Of a stretch of 64,000 nt of DNA, positions 38,501 to 44,963 are shown one piece after another. Location of the stretch: positions 16,312 to 80,311 of the forward strand of contig JAFEAV010000022.1 of the NCBI GenBank assembly GCA_018266215.1, read 5' to 3'. This DNA is from Cyanobacteria bacterium SZAS LIN-3. Its GTDB lineage: Bacteria > Cyanobacteriota > Vampirovibrionia > Obscuribacterales > Obscuribacteraceae. A program made the position numbers and the translations under genes. The notes below the pieces were generated by a model. It had not been told where the DNA came from. It ran no database searches and saw nothing but the letters and a program-made list of their open reading frames with translations. The first letter of the stretch is position 1, and each line of letters starts with the position of its first letter.

Positions 38501-40406
38501 TAGCGGCATTGGCTGTGGTTGCGCCGGTGATGGAAGAACCGGGGCTCTGGGCGCCCTTGCTATCAAAGCTCACTGCCGTCTTGGACAGCACTGGAGCAGC
38601 CGTATCAACTGTGACGTTGGCACCAACTATGGCACCCGTCGAGATCGCAGTGCCGCTCTTAGCACCCGCAATGATCGAGACATCACCATTGTTGGCAGCA
38701 CTAGATCCGGCGGCATTTATAGTCACGTTACTCGGCACGGTTATAGCACCGGAGCCAGCTACCGACCCTGCATAAGCAACCAATTGAATGCTGCCGGCTT
38801 TGCCCGCCGCAGAGGAAGTGTCAATCTTCGTTACTGGATTAACTCCGCCACCAGTCAAATCGATAAACCCACCTGTACTGCTGCCCTTAGTCACGGTGAC
38901 TGTAACGCCGGAGCCAGTCGGGGGATTGTTAGTCGAGAAAGGAGTAAAAGACGCACCTGCTATTAGAGTAAGAGCACCACCGCCTGCAGCATTTGATGTA
39001 TCCAGACCCTTGTTGCCAGCACCACTTACGATATTCCCGCCCGCAATGAGTGTGAGCGCCTCGCCGCCGGTAGCCGCAAGATTACTGTCGATAATCAAAT
39101 TACCAGTATTCGTAAACGTGGGGTCGTCTGTAGCCTTGACGACACCAAGATGCAGATTTTCAGTATCAGCCCCCACGTGGATATTGCAAGCGCTGGCATT
39201 GAGTTCCCCGGTCACGTCCTCAAACTGCGCCAGCACAGTGCCCTTGCCGGCATCGAGATTGACGGCCTGGGACTGTACGTTGCCGCCACTGATATTGATA
39301 TCAGCGTCAGCAGCGGAGAAATTGACATTGCCGTTCGCGGCCTGAATAGTGCCGCCATTGCCGAGCATATTCAAACCGGGGCCACCGGCTATGTTCACAT
39401 TGCCGGTCAGAGCGGCAATCACGCCACCGCTGTTATCCAGATTTTGAGTATTGATATTGACGTTCTGCTGTGCCGTTATCGACGGAGCTGAGCCATGAGC
39501 AGCGGTATTGTAGATAACCGGAGCCGTCAGAGTCAGATTACCGGCACTACTGATGGTGCCGGCATTGCTTATTGAAGTCAGGGCGTTCAAAATCGGATCG
39601 GCGGCAAACATGCCGTTGCCACCAGTGTAAGAACCTATGGTACCGCCATAAGCATTGACGATGCGATTCGCAGAAACAGTATCGCTGCTGCCGGCAGTAC
39701 CGGACGCCGTCAGAAGTGAGCCATAGTTGGCCAGATTTCCGCCCAGGCTGAGTGTGCTCAAACTGTCCACGACCTGCACACCACGCGCAATTGTCAGAGA
39801 ACCAATAGAACCACCCAGAGAATGGTCCAGAGCGCTGAGGAAAGAATCATTGAGGGTGACGGTGCCACCGGCAGCAGCGCCGGTAGCCGTCAGTTTGATG
39901 GTTTGTGTGCCATTGGCGAGTACTTGTTGTGCGGCAACGAGCTCGGCGCCTGTGAGTTTGGAGTTGAGGGTGACTGTCTGTTTGTGACCGCCGACATCAA
40001 TGGTCAGGTCCTGGAAGTTTGCCAGGTTGCCGGCGAGAAAAGCCAGCTTGGTCGATGCCAGGTTCAGGTCCGCGCCACCTGCCGCCGGCAGGTTTGGCAC
40101 TCGCAATACCGCGCTGTGGAACAGCGAACTGACGGCCTGGTGCACAGCCTGGTTATGGTGAATGGCGGTCGATTGTCCATGCAATGACTGGAAGCCCGTC
40201 GAACCAGCCGTAGCAGTCGTAGGAACAGCTGCGTGACTCATCGGCGTGAAGCTCGCATGAGTCTGCCAACCACTCGCTGAAGACGGCGCATTGGCCATGG
40301 CTGCCGTTGTCGTCAACGGTATCGTGCACGCGACTCCAAGTGTAAAACTGACAGCTTTTTGCTTAGAGCTGTATGTTGTACTACCGGGCTCGTAATTATT
40401 GGCCAT
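29550..40406 (-). CDS. Giant beta-strand-repeat exoprotein with FecR-like C-terminus, 3618 aa
   Basis: This is the larger of two tandem paralogues and fills 17 percent of the window. It starts at ATG 40406 (MANNYEPG; GGTGA upstream) with a signal-like segment (FTLGVACTIPLTTTAAMANA). It has the same N-terminal module (GGNVQSQAVNLDAGKG; KATDDPTFTNTG) and then thousands of residues of short Gly/Thr/Asn/Val strands as in filamentous-haemagglutinin beta-helices. About residues 1690-3150 hold seven copies of a roughly 200-residue unit marked by F-x-x-G-x-ATTNG. The C-terminus repeats the FecR-like module (FGSVSVAAQSVAMIISSDRG, VYNLHDG) and helical end. A surface adhesin or matrix filament is likely. 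How it crosses the outer membrane is not shown by its neighbours. Confidence 0.9.
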   Translation of the reverse strand: MANNYEPGSTTYSSKQKAVSFTLGVACTIPLTTTAAMANAPSSASGWQTHASFTPMSHAAVPTTATAGSTGFQSLHGQSTAIHHNQAVHQAVSSLFHSAVLRVPNLPAAGGADLNLASTKLAFLAGNLANFQDLTIDVGGHKQTVTLNSKLTGAELVAAQQVLANGTQTIKLTATGAAAGGTVTLNDSFLSALDHSLGGSIGSLTIARGVQVVDSLSTLSLGGNLANYGSLLTASGTAGSSDTVSANRIVNAYGGTIGSYTGGNGMFAADPILNALTSISNAGTISSAGNLTLTAPVIYNTAAHGSAPSITAQQNVNINTQNLDNSGGVIAALTGNVNIAGGPGLNMLGNGGTIQAANGNVNFSAADADINISGGNVQSQAVNLDAGKGTVLAQFEDVTGELNASACNIHVGADTENLHLGVVKATDDPTFTNTGNLIIDSNLAATGGEALTLIAGGNIVSGAGNKGLDTSNAAGGGALTLIAGASFTPFSTNNPPTGSGVTVTVTKGSSTGGFIDLTGGGVNPVTKIDTSSAAGKAGSIQLVAYAGSVAGSGAITVPSNVTINAAGSSAANNGDVSIIAGAKSGTAISTGAIVGANVTVDTAAPVLSKTAVSFDSKGAQSPGSSITGATTANAANATLGSVTSSALNINTAGSATVTNTTTPLNLGTIAVGKTGTLKASTTTGGIVVNSTIAGGTATLTTTGAGAVTTGGKGSVNTTNFNLNTGTALSTVTTNTANLVVNTAGGGVNLTQGVNAINISGKLGGAGNLTVKSAGQVTFNAPTFLAGNTLDVTTTGKAGIKINAPIFLGAGTANLTTDQGVILESVGNVLTATNVTLTSNVSIGSKTAPFLTNASNLTVNDIGAKSVAYVTDQNIGTLTFNGDGGATPGSLFLTSSANQLLVGSANYANVSLTDSVANGKGIDFNIGVGKLGTGAAKTTFTVNSGSFITDSSGATLNGATITLTGTKGVGTKAQPIIVNSPNLVLNSSQGDVWVVDGVATTVNGSAWLKGTFSVVDKAPSGVGITVGKAIGGGNIILSTGGFGGSIALTGTTGTSTTSSLTLDSATTVTTKGAINAAGITFQAVGPVTIGGPVGSPTTDINFKVTGPGGIAVNGAISGNNIGIDSAGPVTITKAITGSGAGSSVNITGAASTPTGNAVVIGAAITGETISVGLKTGAQGNIAVNAAVGNANTVSANISAVSTVLGGLGSVTGTGLVTGTTVSLGASNSVGTAAKLFNTAAGTLNVTSGPGGTDGAFVQQKGNLVLGSSTDSNFVLKVTGNLDVAGVVTSPSININATGTTTIDGTIQNTSGKGPTSGAISITSGGPLTITGTGKLITTNDTAPVTVNVKGLTTVNGTLAVNTLNLTSPSGLTVGPTGVMADGVDNFTTTGPIDVEGQLGKLDNSTVFNITTTGTFTIGGSAVVNGGGLIQGGQIANYGVFTGAVKMIGTGAGNAFSNFNTITGGNITITTTNPAGVIFNAPGAIIQAVAPNSTSPSPTLNLNTYGVNNQGTISAVGTFQGAQGILNITSPGALTISGVDGGFKMGAYSAVNLKAAGNVTVGGIVGGVNSNPFSNFNAANELGQFTLNTTGNFSSTMPGVSVLTNNTGSFGGVINLQAASVLYNGVGTAPVFALNAIGAGLGVSGGKSPVTLTLTGAQGITIGNAPGNFSVNVEGFDNTSKSTFSTTGALKIDTSAFNVHYTSLLLSGITGVLITGDLNEGTKAGTNVTINTTSTTPFLIGGATTNGMTGLSLGQGLTADTLTLNTPGGVTLGTKAQGQIIVAPSGVTLNGQNLAVNQGSDIVSKAVTVNVPSGNTTYTNLNTDGGISASALTINDNGGIVTLVSGSTASTAKTQFTLGPLADGTNAHITGGVFTINAQSISFQKNLHFEATSPVNGGGVHIHLSTPANVTVGTGNGQISANVASGNNYDDPIGSGKFDISTGGNIVADLNAVAFGVNNGGDLSLSAGGTLLVSHVYSSFLNLYNFNSSSTSPFLMAKATTNGIVDASPTFKGGRIQASTVGPLVTNGAGFSGVALDLTSIDSLDISKNATFVIGNSLGADGKIHPGELTFTAPTIITDQTQSTAIAVAGGSSAGGAITITTSTTPITIGGGKGQFILDVGTFMVLGDDARYHAGSITVTSPGALAADLGATIFKDFFGNNVGIGGSLVLQSGFASNLSLSNADQLAGFQFSTATFSTGSTTVPFLMTGAAAAGNGFVGSGASTVLTAGKIVVSSANNNIDATGYNSVTSSLVLNANAISFGPNQVITVQPESTTIGLNPVSPSNNGGNISLVATTFNFDKAGGVTLQAKGDGVTAGKLGGTIVISSSGASVAVNKTAFSFDVSNGGTEKAGEVDINTSGDVNIDAKSLTYGSTGGILSVNAPNIVVSNTNSLNQGSGFGLDKIALTSNSTNDFLFGSATTNGFVETGVTLKAKDVEIANLGGNINTTGGTKITGNTLALNAAGQITFKAGDTITALQDLTTAAGGTITVTAGSVTYDTVGAAVTFVAKSNGAAATAGSVVVNVTGSNALTIGAGGMAFDVSNSGGGSAGSVTVNNGGDVGVDASAINFGNTKNGSLSLGATGNLLVTNAGTLKTGSGLGLDKIAFTSASNNDFQFGGAPVGGNGLVGAPTLQATEIDIVNNGISGVGGINTNGGTLSAHTLLLSTPNGVTLAPAGLKVLEDPTTHDGGSMTINAGSLAGASGVTLSAKGTTGAGGNITLAITSTNPLVVGAGGLTLDVSTAGTTGGNVSITNAGDISVDGSAISYGKSGGGLTLTGNNLLITKVASLSTFPLKTIALTSLSSSDFVFGGATTNGFGDVGAQTLKADSVSISVNVLGNLTGGIDTTGATTVSTHTLVLSTLNTVTLKSGGTIAAVADATSGDGGSITINAGSLVINGAGGSTLTANATTGKGGSILVNVGTTSDLIIGSGGLNFSVTNAATFNGGSVTVNNGGGIIADASKINLGSNFGANPGPKLILNANGILAVSNLLATAALGLDTLTLTSDSAQTFSLGGAALGTNGVNDALPDYKAANITIANAGGAIINGGSKGLNGATSLTLNASTDLGAVGTPIVITGSGGGAINAGGNAYLKTTGSAKISSGAAMGEFSVVGTAGDLIVGGGGTVSAAQIDISYTAPANANTLTLGSLEAFNGNLNVQSSAKNLVVTDSAIITSENGDITLANTGVSGGANIAIGNGVFIHGTGPLTNGPFGNIFIYTGAAPTGTVPGTAPANADVYSYPGNGLVTFGAAGNINGTITVAKPAKSTDFNTVLAGLARVLVFNEGAGAITVGFNGRIIADPPGLLPVFGSSTTAVSSGPVSASSAPVSVQAVPVATSVLTAPTTPVAATTPVNAVSAPTVNVPAIASISAPTITSNVTAAPSVVATSAAVAGITSAGMTGLLSGLSNSATASYAGGGYTLNGEVSRDVKRTGAGYGSVGGASNAAHRSMVHGAQLLAPLENTVVETPFGSVSVAAQSVAMIISSDRGLTVYNLHDGHKNAVVINNGSAPIALMPGCTVTLTRGASATFEEINPAKFVGYRRVMSRTAENNGRLYQAEFEIMSLIRGLPALKDLLSSDDAKTRKTIESMMKTAAILMQLAPSKEPYKLYLTPELTAYAASAQH
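30960..35400 (-). repeat. Seven coding repeats of about 570-770 bp inside the larger giant gene
   Basis: The motif PF/DF-x-x-G-G-ATTNG recurs with its codons near 35190, 34425, 33795, 33165, 32555, 31990 and 31375, a spacing of about 765, 630, 630, 610, 565 and 615 bp. Between the motifs come ordered modules: GLGLDKIALTS, then LKADSV-type strands, a G-GINTTGG segment, TLVLST, and GGSITINAGS. The smaller paralogue lacks this block, which accounts for most of the size difference. Confidence 0.75.
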
Positions 40407-40494
40407 GTTTTTTCACCATCAAATAGGGCTGCAAAGAGACAAGAACGCCGCACACCGTCCCAAAAGCCCCAGGGGAGTTTCAGCACGGTCCTAT

Positions 40495-40509
40495 TATGAT
40501 ATCGGGTTT
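40495..40509 (-). promoter_or_regulatory. Element shared by both giant genes (copy 2)
   Basis: The minus strand reads AAACCCGATATCATA, 89 bp before ATG 40406. It differs from copy 1 (29362-29376) at one position and lies at almost the same distance from its start codon. Confidence 0.6.
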
Positions 40510-40966
40510 AATATTGCACAAACAGCACGGCCACTAGTGAAAGAATGGGCGCCCAAGACAGATTCAAGCTGGGGCTTACTTACCCCAACCTTAAAATGCC
40601 TTAATCTATAAAATCACCTACTTTAGTTGCCCATCAGCCGCCACCAAAAGTGGTTACTAAGATGTATAGCAACAGCTGTCATGATGCCGTTTTTATGAGA
40701 TTGTTGCCTGGCCAACATTTTTCCATGATAGTCATGAGGCAAAACACTTAAAAAAGACGATATGTAGTCAACAGGCCGGAATTCAATACGCGGTATCAGG
40801 TGCGATGCCATTTCCCGATCCGGCTTCCCTGATCGGCTCCGGCATAGCGCACCGCCCGCAGTGCATCTTCCAGCGCTTTTACCGACTCTGCTTTTCTCTA
40901 AACACAATGTACCCAATCGGCCAGGAGCCAACTGAGTACATGTGAAGGTTAAAGCTGCTCTGTTGA
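40510..40966. other. Non-coding stretch upstream of the large giant gene
   Basis: No gene can be supported. On the minus strand a frame around 40800-40900 encodes a short peptide (KALEDALRAVRYAGADQGSR) that reads like a real protein end but has no start codon; it may be the relic of a lost gene. A 102-codon minus-strand frame at 40623-40931 has no ribosome site and mixed composition. Confidence 0.4.
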
Positions 40967-41497
40967 TTAGTAATGCATTACCCGACCGCTGACATTGCTT
41001 TCGGACGAGCGTTCGCCGCCGTAAGAGGCATAGCTGTAGCTGCTGCCCTCGTTGCGATTCATGTGAGCATAGGTGCTGGTATTGTTGCCGTAGCGGCGCA
41101 GCTGCGCGGATGTGTTGGTGCGCGTACCGTTGTCGGCGGAGGCGATGTAGGTTTTATCCGGGGTCACGGGTCCTTTGGGATTGGACCAGTTGGAAATGAC
41201 CTGCGGTTTGACGTTGTGATAGGGAGTGAGCGGGCGGGCGGCGGTCTTCTGTCCGGCACCGGCGGGCACTACGCGGTAATGGTTGACGGTGTTGATGGCT
41301 GACCAGTGGAATTTTTCCAGTCCTTTATTTTTGCGGACAAGGTCACGCTCCCAACCGGAGATCTGAATCGTTTCGCCGGTGCAATAGCCTGTAGCGGGGA
41401 GGTTCTGGGCATTCTGAGCCTGGGCCGGTGCGGCAAACAGCATGGCTACTGCTGCCAGAGAGGTAACTGCAAGTGAAAGAAAAAGCGTTTTGTTCAT
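40967..41497 (-). CDS. Secreted hypothetical protein, Ser/Asn/Tyr-rich C-terminus
   Basis: The 176-residue product has a textbook signal peptide (MNKTLFLSLAVTSLAAVAMLFAAPAQAQ, cleavage after AQA). The mature part has a small domain with two early tryptophans and one Cys (YCTGETIQISGWERD; EKFHWSAINTVNHYR) and then a polar tail rich in Ser, Asn, Thr and Tyr. No family is recognised. AGGA lies 9 nt upstream of the ATG. It is probably periplasmic or released. It stands alone with no operon partner. Confidence 0.72.
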   Translation of the reverse strand: MNKTLFLSLAVTSLAAVAMLFAAPAQAQNAQNLPATGYCTGETIQISGWERDLVRKNKGLEKFHWSAINTVNHYRVVPAGAGQKTAARPLTPYHNVKPQVISNWSNPKGPVTPDKTYIASADNGTRTNTSAQLRRYGNNTSTYAHMNRNEGSSYSYASYGGERSSESNVSGRVMHY

Positions 41498-41698
41498 CTT
41501 ACGATGTCCTATCCATATTTGGGGCTTTAGCTGGTAAGTGGTGCCGGTGGGCTGGTCGCAATGTCAAGGGCAAAACCCTGCCTGACGAAAATGAAGATAA
41601 AGGCGGAGGTGTGAAAAACACGTGATAGTTTCGCCCGGTTTCAAAAAAGCCCAAATCGGGCACGGAATTATCGGTACATTTAAGTTTGAGGTGCGTTC

Positions 41699-42193
41699 AT
41701 GGGCGACGGTAGAGATAACAAACTGGACCATGTCAGGGACAACAGCACGCAATCGGGCCAGGACAATCTGGGCGAAGCGCGCATGGGTGCAGCCCCGATA
41801 AAGGTGGCCTACAACGACGCCCCGGCCGGCCTGCCTTCCTGCAACGACATCCTCGCGACGACCCAACAGATGGGCTATAACAATCAGCAGATGCTCCATA
41901 AAATGGATGAATTTGTGGGCGGGTCGCTCAAGACCCAGGGTGTGTCGTTAGCGCAGCTGAACGACATGCAGGCCAGAGGCAATTTCAACGCCGGCGAAAA
42001 AAGAGCCCTGGATATAATGATTAAGGGGTTCAGCAAAGCTTCCGGTGAAGACGGCAACGCCAGCCGCATGACCCTGACCGAGTTTGCCCATTATCTAATC
42101 AGATCGGCGGTTGAAGAAAAGTGCCAGTTCCCCGGCATGAACCAGCCACAACAGCCAAACAACGGTAATAATGGTATGCGTCGGCGCATGTAG
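41699..42193 (+). CDS. Hypothetical cytosolic protein, 164 aa
   Basis: A GAGGTG ribosome site lies 6 nt before the ATG. The product has a polar N-terminus (GDGRDNKLDHVRDNSTQSGQ), a helical core (NDILATTQQMGYNNQQMLHKM; TLTEFAHYLIRSAVEEK) and a tail rich in Asn, Gln, Pro and Met ending in RRRM. It has no signal or membrane segment. The family is unknown. The next gene begins 24 bp later on the same strand, so it may lead a transcript that continues into the LRR gene. Confidence 0.65.
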   Translation: MGDGRDNKLDHVRDNSTQSGQDNLGEARMGAAPIKVAYNDAPAGLPSCNDILATTQQMGYNNQQMLHKMDEFVGGSLKTQGVSLAQLNDMQARGNFNAGEKRALDIMIKGFSKASGEDGNASRMTLTEFAHYLIRSAVEEKCQFPGMNQPQQPNNGNNGMRRRM

Positions 42194-42216
42194 ATCGCCG
42201 GTAGCGCTGAGGCTAA

Positions 42217-43173
42217 ATGACCCTTCCAAATAGATTAACGACTGGACTGCTGGCCAGCGCTGCTTTTGCCCTGGCATTCACCGGGCAGGCCCAGTCCGCC
42301 AGCCCGGTCGGAGGGCAGCCGCCCTATCAGACACTGACATTTCCAGCTGACATTAAGGTAGCAACCCTGTCCTATTATGAGCCCGCGCCCCGGACTCCCT
42401 ACGGACGGCTGGAAAAACGTTTTCAGGCGCGCGGCACGGTACGAGTACCGACAAAAGTACCTCTGGGCATCAAGCTGACCTTCGAAGGTCTGGAGCACCT
42501 GGATACCCTGCAGAAGATTCCGCCCAGGCAGTTCGGTATGTTCGACTGCGCCGGCCTGGAATTTAACGATTCGCACGCGACCAACTTGAAGCCTTTCATC
42601 TATCTCTGGCGGGTCAACTTCGACGATACATCCATCACCGACAAAACAGTGGACATCCTCGCCAACTGCAGGAGCATGAACGACATGCGCCTGAGCAAGG
42701 TCGACATTACCGGCGACAATTTTGACAAGCTCTCCGGCATGCCGTTGAGAGTCGTCAACTTATACGGCTCCACCATCAAAGAAGGCAATCTGGCCAAAAT
42801 CAAAAGCCTTCCCGACACCCTGGATAATCTAAATCTCTGCCGAACCGACATCGGGCCCAGAGACATCGCATTTATAGGCAAATGTACCAAATTGACCGCG
42901 CTCAATATAGGCGGCTGCAAGAAAGTTACCGACGCTTGCATGAAAGACCTGACCAATCTAAAAGCGCTTGATACTCTTTATATAGACGATACGATGGTAA
43001 CCGAACAGAGTCTGCCAATCTTTGCAAAACTGCCAAACTTGCATAAACTGGTTGTGCGCAATCGGACGTTCTGGAAACTCGGCAGCGGAAAGTCTCCTCG
43101 AGCCGGCCTGGTCATAGAAGATTCGACCACTCAATCAAGGGCCCCGCTAGACATATTTAGACCTCTGCATTAG
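42217..43173 (+). CDS. Secreted leucine-rich-repeat protein ending in FRPLH (LRR paralogue 1)
   Basis: The 318-residue product has a signal peptide (LLASAAFALAFTGQAQSA), a beta-rich N-terminal domain starting QTLTFPADIKVATL with ARGTVRVP, and then LRRs of about 23-26 residues (LANCRSMNDMRLSKVDITG; IGKCTKLTALNIGGCKKVTDACMKDL; LTNLKALDTLYIDDTMVTE). These are of the cysteine-containing, bacterial-internalin-like kind. It ends exactly in F-R-P-L-H. Three other LRR proteins in the window share the same layout and ending. A GAGG ribosome site precedes the ATG by 5 nt. It is likely a periplasmic or surface binding protein. Confidence 0.85.
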   Translation: MTLPNRLTTGLLASAAFALAFTGQAQSASPVGGQPPYQTLTFPADIKVATLSYYEPAPRTPYGRLEKRFQARGTVRVPTKVPLGIKLTFEGLEHLDTLQKIPPRQFGMFDCAGLEFNDSHATNLKPFIYLWRVNFDDTSITDKTVDILANCRSMNDMRLSKVDITGDNFDKLSGMPLRVVNLYGSTIKEGNLAKIKSLPDTLDNLNLCRTDIGPRDIAFIGKCTKLTALNIGGCKKVTDACMKDLTNLKALDTLYIDDTMVTEQSLPIFAKLPNLHKLVVRNRTFWKLGSGKSPRAGLVIEDSTTQSRAPLDIFRPLH

Positions 43174-43200
43174 TTGCCCTGGCATAGCCAGTGGGGTGAA

Positions 43201-43983
43201 ATGAAAACCTTGGCCATCTGGAAACTCCTGCTAATCAGCTCAGTCTTCAACTGCCTCGCTCTGGCGATGCCGACGCCGGCAGTCGCCGAAAGCGTCACAG
43301 TGATCAGCCAGAATGACGTCTTCCTGGGCCGCAGTACCCTTTATCTCGGCAAGGAATCAGCAAAGTTTCTGGCTCGCGGCGATAATTTTATGATTCTCTG
43401 TGGTCCGCCTACCTGGAAAGTAATGATCTACCGCAAAGAAGACAATCGAGCCATGGTCTTCGATCTAACTGACTGGGACCAAGACGGTTTCAAACTTATG
43501 CCTCCCAAAACCGAGTTACGAAGGGCACTGGTTACCCCGGTATTTTTTCAACCGGCCAATCAAACTTGCAAGCAATTTGTACTGAGCACAAACAAGCGCT
43601 TCTTCGAATCAAACGACCCACTGGTGTTTCGTTCCGAAACCAGCAAAACCCTCTCAAAAATCACCTGCATTACCACCAGCGGGATTAAACTCGGCGACAA
43701 AATGACCAAATTTATTCATGGCCTCTACTCTCAACCATGGACCAACGAAATCCCGCTTTCACTCACAAATACACTGAGCGACGGCAGTGAAGCAATGACC
43801 TACAAGCTCATATCGATGAAACAAGCAAACGTCGCGCCGGACTTCTTTGCCTATCCCAAAAACTACACGCTGGTCACGAACAGGAAAGATATTATGACGT
43901 CCAAGAAAGAAGAGAAACGCGCGCACGAATTGCTCGATTCGCTAATCGACGAATACAAAGAAACCACACCGAAACCACGCTAA
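43201..43983 (+). CDS. Secreted hypothetical protein, 260 aa
   Basis: The start is set at ATG 43201 with GGGGTG just upstream; the longer frame from TTG 43174 would mask the signal peptide (WKLLLISSVFNCLALAMPTPAVA). The mature protein is beta-rich at first (GRSTLYLGKESAKFLARGDN; PTWKVMIYRKEDNRAMVFD) and ends in a charged helix (KKEEKRAHELLDSLIDEYKE). Three or four cysteines may form disulfides. The overall strand pattern resembles LolA-type or similar periplasmic carriers, but no family is recognised. It follows the LRR gene by 27 bp, and its stop overlaps that of the convergent LRR gene by 3 bases. Confidence 0.7.
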   Translation: MKTLAIWKLLLISSVFNCLALAMPTPAVAESVTVISQNDVFLGRSTLYLGKESAKFLARGDNFMILCGPPTWKVMIYRKEDNRAMVFDLTDWDQDGFKLMPPKTELRRALVTPVFFQPANQTCKQFVLSTNKRFFESNDPLVFRSETSKTLSKITCITTSGIKLGDKMTKFIHGLYSQPWTNEIPLSLTNTLSDGSEAMTYKLISMKQANVAPDFFAYPKNYTLVTNRKDIMTSKKEEKRAHELLDSLIDEYKETTPKPR

Positions 43984-44951
43984 TGGAGCGGCGCAAAAAT
44001 CACCATCGGCTTCTCGCTATCGCGTCCATCCACCAGGGTGCAGTCCGGGGCCAGAGCCTTTTTCAGTCGCTCCACCTCCTCGGGCCTGTAGTCCTTAAAA
44101 GCAATTTGTAAATGCTTCAGCCGTGGCAAAGCCTTAAGACGCATCAGGCCGGCAGCGCTGATTTTACAATCGGTGCAATCCAGCCTTTTCAAATTGGTCA
44201 GGCCCAAAAACACTGGTATGGAAGCGTCGGTGATTTTGCTGTTTCGCCCTAAAATGAGCTTGCGCAGAGACTTCATATCCCGGAGGTTGGCCACATCACC
44301 ATCACCAATCTCGGTCGCGCCCAAACGCAGCGTAACAAGATTAGTCAATCCTTTAAGATGGACCAGGAACCCCATCCCAAGCCGATTCTTATCCAGATTC
44401 AAACTTGTCAGCTGCTTCAAATCCTTCAGCGCCGCCAGGCCTCGACCGGTGATCAGAGATTGGCTAATTCGCAGGTCTAGCAGGCTCTTGCACGATTTGA
44501 GACGGGCCATGCCGGCGTCACCAATATCGACTTCCTTCAGATCCAGCATCGTCAAATTTTCCAGATTTTTCAATCCCACAAACTGAGCATCAGTCATCGG
44601 GAAACCTTCCACGATCAGGCCAGTCACCACATGCGGTGGCAGGCTATTAAAGAAACTGAAGTCCCGGGCGCCGTTGTAATTTACCTGCAAAACAAAGGGT
44701 TTACCACGCGGCAGACTGACGTCCCCAACCGCCAGACAGTAGACAGGATCGGGGGAGGTATCACGCTCTTTGCCGGCGTGCTGCAGCGACAGTTTACCCA
44801 CCGGTTTGTCCTTTGGAAACCTGACAATGATGCGGTCCCCGGCATCGCTCCCCGGTGCCGGAGCCACCGCAGGAGCGGCACTGGTCGCAGAGACCGCGCA
44901 CAAAAAGGCGAGGGGCACAAGAATAGCTTTAATTATGGTGTCGGATAGCAC
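43980..44951 (-). CDS. Secreted leucine-rich-repeat protein ending in FAPLH (LRR paralogue 2)
   Basis: The protein has a signal peptide (AILVPLAFLCAVSATSAA), the shared N-terminal domain (RIIVRFPKDKPVGKLSL, AVGDVSLP, FNSLPP) and six or more LRRs of 23-24 residues (LKNLENLTMLDLKEVDIGD; LKDLKQLTSLNLDKNRLGM; LKGLTNLVTLRLGATEIGD). It ends in F-A-P-L-H. GTG 44951 is preferred since GGAG lies 7 nt upstream; TTG 44957 is also in frame. It is 12 bp downstream of the next LRR gene on the same strand, so the two are co-transcribed tandem copies. Confidence 0.87.
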   Translation of the reverse strand: MLSDTIIKAILVPLAFLCAVSATSAAPAVAPAPGSDAGDRIIVRFPKDKPVGKLSLQHAGKERDTSPDPVYCLAVGDVSLPRGKPFVLQVNYNGARDFSFFNSLPPHVVTGLIVEGFPMTDAQFVGLKNLENLTMLDLKEVDIGDAGMARLKSCKSLLDLRISQSLITGRGLAALKDLKQLTSLNLDKNRLGMGFLVHLKGLTNLVTLRLGATEIGDGDVANLRDMKSLRKLILGRNSKITDASIPVFLGLTNLKRLDCTDCKISAAGLMRLKALPRLKHLQIAFKDYRPEEVERLKKALAPDCTLVDGRDSEKPMVIFAPLH

Positions 44952-44963
44952 AGACAAACTCCA

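Noticed and set aside
40623..40931. 102-codon minus-strand frame
   Set aside because: No ribosome site; composition changes along its length. Noted only as non-coding or relic.
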